Below are positions 1 through 10,870 of a DNA stretch of 64,000 nt, piece after piece. The position numbers were made by a program, and so were the translations under genes. How positions within the stretch are numbered: the first letter of the stretch is position 1; each line of letters starts with the position of its first letter. Source of the DNA: Halictus rubicundus (taxonomy: Eukaryota; Arthropoda; Insecta; Hymenoptera; Halictidae); NCBI RefSeq assembly GCF_050948215.1, contig NW_027488826.1, positions 1 through 64,000 of the forward strand, written 5' to 3'. The notes under the pieces were generated by a model. That model was not told where the DNA came from. It did no database searches and saw only the letters and a program-made list of their open reading frames with translations.

Positions 1-2796
1 TCCTACCCTCTATCCTATAATATCAACTATTCTATCCAATCTTCTATCCTATCCTCTATCCTATCCTATCTTCTGTCCTATCCACTATCGTATCCTATCC
101 TCTATCCTATCCAATCCTATATCCTGTCCTCTATACACTCCAATCCTCTATCCTATCCTATCCTCTATCCTATCGTATCCTCTATCCTATCGTATCCTCT
201 ATCCTATCCTATCCTCTATCCTATCCTATCCTCTATCCTATCCTATCCTATCCTCTATCCTATCCTATCCTCTATCGTCTCCTGTCCTCTATCCTATACA
301 ATCCCCTATCATATCCTCTATCGTCTCCTATCCTCTATGCTATCCAATCCCCTATCCTATCCTCTATCGTCTCCTATCCTCGGTCCTATCCTATCCTCAT
401 TCCTATCCTATCCTCTATCCTATCCTTTCCTATATCCTATCCCATCCGCTATCCTTTCCTATCCTCTATTCTATCCTATCCTCTATCCTATCCTTTCCTC
501 TATCCTATCCAATCCTCTATCCTATCCTCTATCCTATCCTCTATCCTATCCTATCCTCAATCCTATCCTATCCTCTATCCTATCCTATCCTCTATTCTAT
601 CCTCTATCGTATCCTATCCTCTATCCTATCCTATCCTCTATCCTATCCCATCCTCTATCCTATCCTATCCTCATTCCTATCCTATCCTCATTCCTATCCT
701 ATGCTCTATCCTATCCTATCCTCTATCCTATTCTATACACTACCCTATCCTATCCGCTATCCTATCCTATCCTCCATCCTATCCTATCCTCTATCCTATC
801 CAATCCTATATCCTATCCTGTCCGCTATCCTGTCCTACCCTCAATCATATAATATCACCTATTCTATCCAATCCTCTATCCTATCCTCTATCCTATCCTA
901 TCCTCTGTCCTATCCACTATCGTATAGTATCCTCTATCCTATCCAATCCTATATCCTATCCTCTATACACTCCAATCCTCTATACTACCCTAGCCTCTAT
1001 CCTATCCTATCCTCTATCCTATCCTATCCTCTATAATATCCTATCCTCTATCCTATCCTGTTCTCTATCCTATCCTATCCTCTATCCTATCCTATCCTCT
1101 ATCCTATCCTATCCTCTATCCTATCCTATCTTCTATCCTATCCAATCCCCTATCCTATCCTCTATCCTATATTATCCACTATCCTATCGTATTCACTATC
1201 CTATCGTATCAACTATCCTATCCATTCCCCTATCCTATCCTCTATTCTATCCTCTATCCTATCCTCTATCCTATCCTATCCTCTATCCTATCCTATCCTC
1301 TATCCAATCCTATCCTCTATCCTATGCTATCCTCTATCCTATCCTATCCTCTATCCTATCCTATCCTCTATCCTATCCTATCCTATTCTCTATCCTGTCC
1401 TATCATCTATCGTCTCCAGTCCTCTATCCTATCCAATCCCCTATCCTATCCTCTATCTTATCCTATCCTCTATCCTATCCTATCCTCATTCCTATCCTAT
1501 CCTCTATCCTATCCTATCCTCTGTCCTATCCAATCCTATATCCTATCCCATCCGCTATCCTATCCTATCCTCATTCCTATCCTATGCTCCATCCTATCCT
1601 ATCCTCTATCCTATTCTATACTCTACCCTATCCTATCCGCTATCCTATCCTATCCTCCATCCTATCCTATCCTCTATCCTATCCAATCCTATATCCTATC
1701 CTGTCCGCTATCCTGTCCTACCCTCAATCCTATAATATCACCTATTCTATCCAATCCTCTATCCTATCCTCTATCCTATCCTATCCTCTGTCCTATCCAC
1801 TATCGTATAGTATCCTCTATCCTACCCAATCCTATATCCTATGCTCTATACACTCCAATCCTCTATCCTACATTATCCTCTATCCTATCCTATCCTCTAT
1901 CCTATCCTATCCTCTATAATATCCTATCCTCTATCCTATCCTGTCCTCTATCCTATCCTATCCTCTATCCTATACTATCCTCTATCCTATCCTATCCTCT
2001 ATCCTATCCTATCTTCTATCCTATCCAATCCCCTATCCTATCCACTATCCTATATTATCCACTATCCTATCGTATTCACTATCCTATCGTATCAACTATC
2101 CTATCCATTCCCCTATCCTATCCTCTATTTTATCCTCTATCCTATCCTATCCTCTATCCTATCCTATCCTCTATCCTATCCAATCCTTTATCCTATCCTC
2201 TATCCTATCCTATCCTCTATCCTATCCTATCCTATATCCTATCCCATCCGCTATCCTATCCTATCTTCTATCCTATCCTATCCTCTATCCTATCCTATCC
2301 TCTATCCTATCCTATCCTCTATCCTATCCTATCCTCTATTCTATCCTCTATCCTATCCTCTATCCTATCCTATCCTCTATCCTATCCTATCCTCTATCCA
2401 ATCCTATCCTCTATCCTATGCTATCCTCTATCCTATCCTATCCTCTATCCTATCCTATCCTCTATCCTATCCTATCCTATCCTCTATCCTGTCCTATCAT
2501 CTATCGTCTCCAGTCCTCTATCCTATCCAATCCCCTATCCTATCCTCTATCTTATCCTATCCTCTATCCTATCCTATCCTCATTCCTATCCTATCCTCTT
2601 TTATTATCCTATCCTCTGTCCTATCCAATCCTATATCCTATCCCATCCGCTATCCTATCCTATCCTCTATCCTATCCTATCCTCTATCCTATCCAATCCT
2701 CTATCCTATCCTCTATCCTATCCTGTATCCTATCCTCTATCCTATCCTCTATCCTATCCTATCCTCTATCCTATCCTATCCTCTATCCTATCCTAG

Positions 2797-3165
2797 CCTC
2801 TATCCTATCCTATCCTCTATCCTATCCTATCCTCTATCCTATCCTATCCTCTATCCTATCCTATCCTCTATCCTATCCTATCCTCTATCCTATCCTATCC
2901 TCTATCCTATCCTATCCTCTATCCTATCCTATCCTCTATCCTATCCTATCCTCTATCCTATCCTATCCTCTATCCTATCCTATCCTCTATCCTATCCTAT
3001 CCTCTATCCTATCCTATCCTCTATCCTATCCTATCCTCTATCCTATCCTATCCTCTATCCTATCCTATCCTCTATCCTATCCTATCCTCTATCCTATCCT
3101 ATCCTCTATCCTATCCTATCCTCTATCCTATCCTATCCTCTATCCTATCCTATCCTCTATCCTAT
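2797..3165. repeat. Homogenised block of about 22 near-perfect 17-bp units
   Basis: Within array I this block repeats the 17-mer CCTCTATCCTATCCTAT with no variant that I could see. It is bounded by CCTAGCC on the left and CCAATCC on the right. The surrounding units carry frequent base variants. Such a pure block inside a variant-rich array suggests recent local expansion by slippage or unequal exchange. Confidence 0.85.
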
Positions 3166-5002
3166 CCAATCCTCTATCCTATCCTCTATCCTATCCTCTA
3201 TCCTATCCTATCCTCATTCCTATCCTATCCTCTATCCTATCCTATCCTCTATCCTATCCTATCCTCTATCCTATCCAATCCTCTATCCTATCCTCTATCC
3301 TATCCTCTATCCTATCCTCTATCCTATTCTCTATCCTATCCTATCCTCTATCCTATCCTATCCGCTATCCTATCCTATCCTCTATCCTATCCTATCCTCT
3401 ATCCTATCCTATCCTCTATCCTATCCTATCCTCTATCCTATCCTATCCTCTATCCTATCCTATCCTCTATCCTATTCTATATTCTATCCGATCCTATCAG
3501 ATCCTCTATCTTATCCTATCCTCTATCCTATCCCATCCTCATTCCTATCCTGTCCTCTATCCTATCCTATCCTCTATCCTATTCTATACTCTACCCTATC
3601 CTATCCGCTATCCTATCCTATCCTCTATCCTATCCTATCCTCATTCCTATCCTGTCCTCTATCCTATCCTATCCTCTATCCTATTCTATACTCTACCCTA
3701 TCCTATCCGCTATCCTATCCTATCCTCTATTCTATCCTATCCTCTATCCTATCCTATCCTCTATCCTATCCAATCCTCTATCCTATCCTCTATCCTATCC
3801 TCTATCCTATCCTATCCTCATTCCTATCCTATCCTCTATCCTATCCTATCCTCTATCCTATCCTATCCTCTATCCCATCCAATCCTCTATCCTATCCTCT
3901 ATCCTATCCTCTATCCTATCCTATCCTCTATCCTATCCTATCCTCTATCCTATCCTATCCTCTATCCTATCCTATCCTCTATCCTATCCTATCCTCTATC
4001 CTATCCTATCCTCTATCCTATCCTATCCTCTATCCTATCCTATCCTCTATCCTATCCTATCCTCTATCCTATTCTATATTCTATCCGATCCTATCCGATC
4101 CTCTATCTTATCCTATCCTCTATCCTATCCTATCCTCATTCCTATCCTTTCCTCTATCCTATCCTATCCTCTATCCTATTCTATACTCTACCCTATCCTA
4201 TCCTCTATCCTATCCTATCCTCATTCCTATCCTATCCTCTATCCTGTCCTATCCTCTATCCTATCCAATCCTCTATCCTATCCTATCCTCAATCCTATCC
4301 TATCCATTATCCTATCCTATCCTCTATAATATCCTATCCTCTATCATATCCTGCCCTCTATCCTATCCTATCCTCTATCCTATCCTATCCTCTATCCTAT
4401 ACAATCCCCTATCATATCCTCTATCGTCTCCTATCCTCTATGCTATCCAATCCCCTATCCTATCCTCTATCGTCTCCTATCCTCGGTCCTATCCTATCCT
4501 CATTCCTATCCTATCCTCTATCCTATCCTATCCTATATCCTATCCCATCCGCTATCCTATCCTATCCTCTATTCTATCCTATCCTCTATCCTATCCTATC
4601 CTCTATCCTATCCAATTATCTATCCTATCCTCTATCCTATCCTCTATCCTATCCTATCCTCAATCCTATCCTATCCTCTATCCCATCCTATCCTCTATCC
4701 TATCCTCTATCGTATCCTGTCCTCTATCCTATCCTATACTCTATCCTATCCCATCCTCTATCCTATCCTATCCTCATTCCTATCCTATCCTCATTCCTAT
4801 CCTATGCTCTATCCTATCCTATCCTCTATCCTATTCTATACTCTACCCTATCCTATCCGCTATCCTATCCTATCCTCCATCCTATCCTATCCTCTATCCT
4901 ATCCAATCCTATATCCTATCCTGTCCGCTATCCTGTCCTACCCTCAATCCTATAATATCACCTATTCTATCCAATCCTCTATCCTATCCTCTATCCTATC
5001 CT

Positions 5003-5020
5003 ATCCTCATTCCTATCCTA
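5003..5020. repeat. Left copy of the target-site duplication of element A
   Basis: ATCCTCATTCCTATCCTA lies directly before the poly(T) of element A and recurs exactly at 11387-11404, directly after the other end of the element. It is 18 bp, about one satellite unit. Because the host DNA is a 17-bp tandem repeat, the identity could in part reflect the array itself; the matching position in element B makes a true duplication more likely. Confidence 0.6.
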
Positions 5021-5044
5021 TTTTTTTTTTTTTTTTTTTTTTTT
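5021..5044 (-). other. Poly(A) tail of element A
   Basis: An uninterrupted run of 24 T on the plus strand is the poly(A) tail of the minus-strand element. It is attached to satellite sequence ending ...CATTCCTATCCTA and marks the site where first-strand cDNA synthesis would have been primed. Confidence 0.93.
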
Positions 5045-5452
5045 CCGAGGAGGTAATCTCGTTACGGATACCCGAACCCCCCCGGGGGGGGGGTGGTCCG
5101 GGTTATGTGGGACTTCTCGGCTGGTTGGTGCAACGCCGAGTATACCCACTAACTCCTCCCCGTCCGTCCCTAGACTCCTGGGGGCACCCGTGCTCTGCGC
5201 GCGCATGTCAATCCAGTGTGCCCCCGCCTTAGCATACCACCCAGGGGGGGACGCGGCCCCCTCCCGTACCTACTCTATCCGAAGGCACCACGCAACGGAC
5301 GACGTGGCGCCTTCCCCCCTGTTAGGCCGCCCGATGAGCATCCGAGCCCCCGCTCGAGATGCCCGGCGGCCTCCGGGGACGCCGTTGGTGACCGAGTGTA
5401 AGGGGATATCCGATCCCCCGCCTCGAGATCATCAAGGGCGTCCCCGCTCGCG
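5045..5452 (-). other. 3' UTR of element A
   Basis: About 0.4 kb separates the ORF2 stop from the poly(A) tail. It is GC-rich and includes seven C followed by ten G (5077-5093), which could fold back on itself and is also a likely place for sequencing or assembly length errors. No coding sequence is supported here. Confidence 0.75.
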
Positions 5453-6925
5453 TCAGAGGCGTCGCAACGGGGATACGCCCCCGGGGCGTACCCTGCGCCG
5501 CCTCCCCCCCCTTCGGCCGGGATCGTGATTACGCTCCCGATCCCGTTCCGCAGCCTCCTTCCGCAGCATAACCCGCTCACAGAAGGAAGCGAACCCCCTC
5601 CACGCCTCCTCGCCACCGGCTGCCGCAGCGACGACAGCCGGGAGCGAGAGGTCGTGGCCCACCGCGCGCCGCAGGGCACGGCGCTCTCCCCCCCATGCCG
5701 GACACTCCTCCAGAGTGTGTTGCGCCGTGTCCCGCGGCTCGCCGCAGTGGTGACACGCCTCCTCGGTCTCCCTCCCGATGCGACACAGGTAGTCGCCGAA
5801 GCACCCGTGCCCGCTCATCACCTGCGTCACACGGTAGGAGACCCTATGCCCCATCCATCCCCTGTTCCATTGATCGAACACCGGGAGGATGGCCCGAACG
5901 GCCCGCCTCTCGCCCTCCCTCGTCCCGGGAAGGCTATCGCGCCACTCCCGGGCTGCGTGCCGCCGAGCATGTCGCCTGAGCTCATCCACCATGAGCCGCG
6001 CCTGATCCGGGGCCACCCCCCGGAGCCGAAGTTCCCTGGAGTGCGTATGCACATCCGCCAACACGCGGGCCTCCAGCTCGAGGGGGATCAGCCCCGACAT
6101 CACCATCGCCGTCGCGTATGAAATGGTGCGGTACCCCCGCACGATGCCTATGGCCAGCCTGCGCTCGATGCGACGCAGCAGCAACCGTGTGCCGCCACTG
6201 CGCCCCCTAGCCAAGACATCGCGCGCCCACACAGGGGCTCCGTACAGGACCAAAACTCGCACCACCACCGCGAACAGACGACGCACCCGTCCACAGGGTC
6301 CCCCGAGATTCGGGAGAAGGCGACCGAGCGCAGCGGTCGCCCTCTCCGCCCGGGGCGCCAGCGACTCAAGGTGGCGGTCAAAACGCCACCGGCCGTCAAG
6401 CTCGAGTCCCAGGTACCGCATCTGGGACCCGACCTTGACCATCCCCTCCCCCACGCAGATCCAGCACTGGGGAGGCGCCGCCAACCGGGCCGAGCGGAGA
6501 AACCACATGGCCCTGGTTTTCTCGACGGACACCTCTAGGCCCAGCGACCGGATCGCGCGCACCGCGCGCCACGCGCCGCGCTCCGCCAGGCAGATGGCCT
6601 CCTTCGCATACCTCCCGGTGGCCAATACCAGCGTGTCGTGGGCGTAACACGTCAGGCTGACCCCGGGAGGCATCTCCTCCCGCAGGACGCGATCGTACGC
6701 AAGATTCCACAGCAACGGGCCCAACACCGAGCCCTGCGGAACCCCGCGCACGACGCCCCTGCGCACCATCCCGTACCGGCCGGGATACTCTATACCCCTG
6801 TCGGAGAGATAGCTCCCGATCACCCTTCTGAGATACAGAGGCACCCGGTGGAAGACCAGGGCCTCCATTATCCGATCCCAGGGGACGGTGTTGAACGCGT
6901 TAGCGATATCCAAGGATATCGCCAA
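5453..6925 (-). pseudogene. Element A ORF2, C-terminal part: reverse transcriptase and zinc motif (frameshifted from its N-terminal part)
   Basis: This open frame carries the central and C-terminal reverse transcriptase: SLDIANAFNTVPW with the first catalytic Asp (residue 6), GVPQGSVLGPLLWN (61-74), the catalytic loop as CYAHDTLV (residues 93-100), and YLGLELD. A C-terminal CCHC-like motif follows (C391, C394, H403, C408), as in R1-clade ORF2 proteins. The usual loop is YADD; here the first Asp of the pair is His96 (codon at 6638-6640), a change expected to abolish polymerase activity. The frame is +1 relative to the upstream half of ORF2, so the ATG at 6925 is an accident of the break and not a natural start. 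The product in an intact copy would copy element RNA into nicked target DNA in the nucleus. Confidence 0.9.
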
Positions 6926-8774
6926 CGCAACACCGCCCCCCCCTCGTACAGGCCTCCGAGAGAGCCCTCACCCGCCGAATAGCGTCGACGGTGGAGAGAC
7001 CCTCCCGGAAGCCGAATTGAACCCCGCTCAGATCGGGGACCCCTCCCGCCGACAGGTGCCGGACGAGGCGTCCAACGAGTACGCGCTCGAACAACTTCCC
7101 CGCCTCGTCCAGCAGACAAATTGGCCGGTACCCTAAGGGCGAGTCCCGGGACTTGCCCCCCTTCGGAAGGAGGACCAACCTGCCCGACTTCCACTCCGTG
7201 GGGAACACCCCCTCCCTCAGACAGCCGTTATACAGCTGCCGGAGTTCGGCGGCGAGGCCCCCCTCCAGGGCCAAGACCAACGCGCGGCCCGGCACCCCGT
7301 CCGGGCCCGGGGCCTTGCGGCCCACCCGCCGCGCCCTGGCCATCGCCTCACCCAGCTCGCCGGCCGACACCTCCCACTCTGCGGACCAGGAGAGAGGCTC
7401 CTGTTCCCAATGGGAGCGGCGCAGTTGTCCCCCCTCTCGCGGGAAGAGGGACGCCACCACTCCCTCGAGCAGGTGGGGGTCCATCGACTCCGTCACCGGA
7501 GGCGCCCACGCGCGCAGCTTGTTCATGACAAGCTTGTACGGGCGCCCCCATGGATCGGAGTCCACCGTGCCGACGAGCTCCGACCACGCGTCGGCCTTGG
7601 CCCGCGCGATAGCCCTGCGGAGAACCCCGAGCGCGGCTCGGTACTCCCCGCCGAGCCTCGCCGTCGCCTCCTCGTCGTCGCGCCTCCTACGCGCTCGGCC
7701 GTACCGACGCCGCGCGGCATTGCAGGCACGCCGGAGCTCCGCAATGCCGGCGGACCACCAGTACGCCGCCCTCCTGGGGGCGAACCGGCTGCAGGGCATG
7801 GCGGTGTCGCACACCGCCGTCATTACCTCCCGCAGCCGCCTCGCCCCTTGCGCAGGCGCCAGCTCGGACAGGGCCGGCCCCGTCCATGTCGCCGCGGCTA
7901 CCGCGGCCCCGAACGCGTCCGCGTCCAGCCGCTTCAAGGCCCATCGCGGCCGTCGGTCCCCCCGGCCCGGCCGGGAATCCCGCGCGTGGAGGGTGGGCCA
8001 CACGTCCATGACGATGGGCGTATGGTCTGACGCAATCTCTATCTCCTCGGCCACCCTCCATCCCGACACCCGGCGCACGGCCGAGGGAGTCCCCCATGTC
8101 AGGTCGACAATCGAGACCCCCTGCGGACGCACGCACGTCGGCGTGGATCCCCTGTTAATCAACCCGAGATCCAGGCCGGCCGCCCAGGTTAACACCTCGC
8201 TACCCCTAGTGGTCGTCCTGGGACTCCCCCACGATACCGCGTGGGCATTGAAGTCTCCCAAAACGAGAACCGGGCGGGCGCTGCACCGCGCGATGCAGCT
8301 GTTCAGCCCGCCCAGGAACCCCCGAAATTGATCGAGGCCACAGCTCGGCGAGATGTAGATCCCGACAACCGCGATGTCCCCCCATTGCACCGCCACGAAT
8401 CCCTCGCCCCGCTCCAGAAGGGAGACCGACGGGGACCCGGGGCGGCTTCCCGCCACTATTACTACGGAGCCGATCTCGTCCCCCACCCAGAAGGGGTGTT
8501 CGGGGATTGCGTACGGCTCCGCCGCAACTGCCAGCCCAGCCCCCCACTCGCGCACGGCTTGGACAAACAGGTCCTGTGCCGCGCGCGAGTGGTTGAGGTT
8601 CGCCTGCAGAACCGGAGTAGGATTAAAAGTACCTACTCTAACATGGGCTCTGCAGAGTCCCCTCCCTGGGAGGTCCGGGCCCCCGGCGCCGTCTGCGGCC
8701 GCTGCGCGGATGCAGCCCCAGACGCGCCCTTCTCTTTCGTCGCCGCGCGGCCCCTCTTGGGAGCCGGGGCACAC
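6900..8774 (-). pseudogene. Element A ORF2, N-terminal part: AP-type endonuclease and start of reverse transcriptase
   Basis: The endonuclease domain shows QANLNH (N59), EP (86-87), GDFNAH (173-178), D224 and SDH (249-251), all expected catalytic or binding positions of the APE-like nucleases that nick target DNA in R1-clade elements. The N-terminal part of reverse transcriptase follows (GRKAPGPDGVPG, LLPKGGKS, YRPICLLDEAGKLFERVL, QFGFREGLSTVDAI). The frame then leaves the protein at a run of eight C (6936-6943), and the last residues before the stop are out of frame. The region overlaps the end of ORF1 in the -1 frame. The ATG at 8774 lies inside ORF1; no ATG sits near the endonuclease start, so expression may depend on reinitiation or frameshifting. 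The intact family member would set the insertion site. Confidence 0.9.
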
Positions 8775-10870
8775 GCTTTGGCCCCGAATCTATGGCCCGA
8801 TGGTCTCCCCAGGTCCGCGCAGAGCGGACACCTGGGGGCGGCCTTACAGGCCGAAGCCCGGTGCTCCGCCGCCCCGCAGCGGTAGCACATCGCGCCTCTG
8901 TCGACCGCGCTCTTGCATGTCGCCCGCGTGTGCCCCGTCTCCAAATAACGGAAGCATTGGAGGGGCCGCTCCCTCAGCGCCTCGACGCGGGCCGAGGACC
9001 AGCCGACCAGCAGCCGGCCTCCCGCCAACACTTTCTTGACGGCCGCGAGGGGGCCCTGGGCCCAACAGGAGCCCAGCGCCTGCTCCGAGGCGGGTCTGCG
9101 GATCTCGCCGACCCGGAACTCCGCCGCGGAACACCCCCCCGCCGCCGCCAGCGCCGCCGCTACGTCCCCGGGCGACACCGAGTCGTCCAGGCCCGCCACG
9201 CGCACCTCGCCGCGCTTGACCGCCTGGGAGACCTTAACCCCGGTCCCCCCAAGCGCCTCGGCGATCCTCCCGGAGAGGGCCCGTGCCTTCTCCTGGCACC
9301 CCGTGCCCCTGACCTCCAGGAGGATCCCGCCGGTTTTCGACCGCCTGGGAAGCACACCCGACTCGATCCCGATAGCCTTGAGGTCCACCCTCTCTTTTGC
9401 CCTGGCCATCACCTCCGAATAAGTGAGCTTGCAGCTCTCGGGGATGGTGATGGCCACTGCTCCCGTTCTGGGGGTGCGTCCCAGGCCACCGTCCCTCCCG
9501 GCGGCGGGCTTCGCCGCGCTCGCGCCGCCCTGCACTCGTGCGCCGCCCGCCGCCCTCGGCTCCCTCGCAGCCTGCAGCCGTGAAGCGGCGGCAGCTGCCT
9601 CGGCCGCGGCTGCTCTCGCCGCAGCCTCCTCCGCGGCCATCTTCTTCTTGGCCCTCTTCGCCGCCTTGCTCGTCACCTCCATCCACGAGGCCGGGACGAC
9701 CGGTGGCGGAATGATAACGGGGGGCACCACCCTCACGTTGGACACGACCACCGGTCCAGTCCCCTTGGTGACAGACGTCGCCGGCAGAGAAGCCACCGGC
9801 GTCGCCTCGCGCGCCGATTTACCCTCCGCCCGGAGGGCCGGGGCCAACCCGGCCAGAATCGTCCGGAACCGCTCCTCCATCCGGGCCTCTAGCTCCCGGT
9901 TCCTGGCCGTTATCAGCGCGCCGACCCGGAGAAGCAGGGCTTCGGAGTCCAAAACTCCCGCTCCCTCCCCCGACGGTCCCATCGCCTCCATCCCCCGCGT
10001 ACGGACCCCCGCTGTCGAGGAGGCGGGGGGCGCTTCCCCTATTGGCGCATGTCCCGCCCGGCGACCGCTGTCGGTGTTCGCCCGCCGCCCGGCCTCTATT
10101 GACCGGAGCCTCGCCCGGAGGTCACCCGCCTCCTTCGCGAGGGCCGCGTTCTGCTCGCGGAGGCGGGCCACCTCCTGGCTACCCTGCCACGCCATCCCGG
10201 TAAAGCACCGCTGCATCAAGGTGGTGCAGTGGGCCCTGGCGACTGCAGAACAATCCCGCAAGTCTTTAGCCAGGTCCCCCTTGAGGCCCTTTGAGACGGT
10301 GGAGACTCTCTCCACCCTCAACATCGCCTCCTCCACCTCCCCTACTAGCTGCGCTGTCGGCATCCTCCCACCCAGCTCGATGAGGTCATCCACCCTCCTC
10401 GTCTGACTCCTCTCGGCGCGGCCGCCGAGGGCCAGATCCATGGTGGGCGTCCCCGACGAGCCCTCCCCGGGGTCCGTCCGCGACGCCGACCCGCCGCGGG
10501 TGTGCTGCCCCCCCTCTAACCGGGCACGCTTGGGGTCAGAGACCCCAGATGTCGCGCCCCGCTTCTCCGCGCCCCCGCGCGTCACGATCGAGCCGACGGA
10601 GCTCGAGATGGAGATGATTGTTTCATCCCCATCCGAGTCCTCGTCCGCGATGACCACGACCGCGTCCTCCCCGGCAGTAATCGTTGCCATCCCCTCCCCG
10701 TCAGTGACCGCTGCCGTCTCTTCCCCCGCCGCAGCTGCTGCCGTATCGGCAGCCTCCCCCACAACATCAAGGTTTTTATTATACGATTCCATATCTGGTC
10801 CCACGAGATTGGCAGGAAAAAACACGTCCGCCCGGGCAGAGCCTCCTTGCCCGGGTAAGGCTAATTTCAA
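8633..10870 (-). CDS. Element A ORF1: gag-like RNA-binding protein
   Basis: A 745-residue open frame precedes and overlaps ORF2, as expected for ORF1 of an R1-clade element. The N-terminal half is low in complexity and rich in Ala, Glu and Gly. A Lys/Ala-rich helix-like stretch (about residues 400-440) precedes the conserved gag core (TGGILLEVRGTG and following). Three zinc knuckles close the protein: C639-C652, C662-C665-H670-C675 and C681-C684-H693-C700. In the first, the second Cys is Tyr642 (TAT instead of TGT, codon at 8945-8947), so it should not bind zinc normally. The family role is to coat element RNA and carry it to the nuclear target. The start at 10870 is the first ATG; a second in-frame ATG lies 26 codons downstream (MESYNKN), and I cannot decide between them. 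The frame is otherwise open. Confidence 0.88.
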   Translation of the reverse strand: MKLALPGQGGSARADVFFPANLVGPDMESYNKNLDVVGEAADTAAAAAGEETAAVTDGEGMATITAGEDAVVVIADEDSDGDETIISISSSVGSIVTRGGAEKRGATSGVSDPKRARLEGGQHTRGGSASRTDPGEGSSGTPTMDLALGGRAERSQTRRVDDLIELGGRMPTAQLVGEVEEAMLRVERVSTVSKGLKGDLAKDLRDCSAVARAHCTTLMQRCFTGMAWQGSQEVARLREQNAALAKEAGDLRARLRSIEAGRRANTDSGRRAGHAPIGEAPPASSTAGVRTRGMEAMGPSGEGAGVLDSEALLLRVGALITARNRELEARMEERFRTILAGLAPALRAEGKSAREATPVASLPATSVTKGTGPVVVSNVRVVPPVIIPPPVVPASWMEVTSKAAKRAKKKMAAEEAAARAAAAEAAAAASRLQAAREPRAAGGARVQGGASAAKPAAGRDGGLGRTPRTGAVAITIPESCKLTYSEVMARAKERVDLKAIGIESGVLPRRSKTGGILLEVRGTGCQEKARALSGRIAEALGGTGVKVSQAVKRGEVRVAGLDDSVSPGDVAAALAAAGGCSAAEFRVGEIRRPASEQALGSCWAQGPLAAVKKVLAGGRLLVGWSSARVEALRERPLQCFRYLETGHTRATCKSAVDRGAMCYRCGAAEHRASACKAAPRCPLCADLGRPSGHRFGAKACAPAPKRGRAATKEKGASGAASAQRPQTAPGARTSQGGDSAEPMLE

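Larger units (their letters stand above)
1..5020. repeat. Satellite array I (17-bp CCTCTATCCTATCCTAT family)
   Basis: The stretch is built from the pentamer CCTAT and the heptamer CCTCTAT. The usual order 7+5+5 gives a 17-bp unit; 12-bp (7+5) and 22-bp (7+5+5+5) units also occur. Single-base variants (CATTCC, CCAATCC, CCGCTAT, CGTAT, CTGTCC) recur in fixed order over hundreds of bases, so the array has higher-order structure. Guanine is almost absent from the plus strand. No unit contains a plus-strand stop, so all three frames stay open for long distances with a 17-residue peptide period; no gene is supported. The minus strand reads ATAGGATAGGATAGAGG, similar to but not the same as the arthropod telomere repeat TTAGG. 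The array runs off the left edge and ends at the poly(T) of element A. Confidence 0.97.

Noticed and set aside
1..5020. Calling the satellite a functional telomere
   Set aside because: The pentamer differs from TTAGG, the array has higher-order variant blocks and internal duplications, and no chromosome end is visible. It is kept as a hypothesis only.
1841..5056. Long plus-strand ORF encoding a Ser/Pro/Leu/Ile/Tyr-rich repeat protein (and all similar ORFs in arrays I-III)
   Set aside because: It is a translation of the stop-free 17-bp satellite, is equally open in other frames, and ends wherever a satellite variant creates a stop. No start context, domain or codon bias supports a gene.
5077..5093. 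C7G10 run as a transcription terminator
   Set aside because: It lies in the 3' UTR of a eukaryotic retrotransposon, where a bacterial-type terminator has no meaning, and its length may be a sequencing artefact.
7153..8331. Plus-strand ORFs opposite element A ORF2 and ORF1 (for example 7153-8331 and 9423-10406)
   Set aside because: High GC content keeps antisense frames open. Their sequences are Arg/Pro/Ala-rich shadows, while the minus strand carries clear endonuclease, reverse transcriptase and zinc-knuckle motifs.
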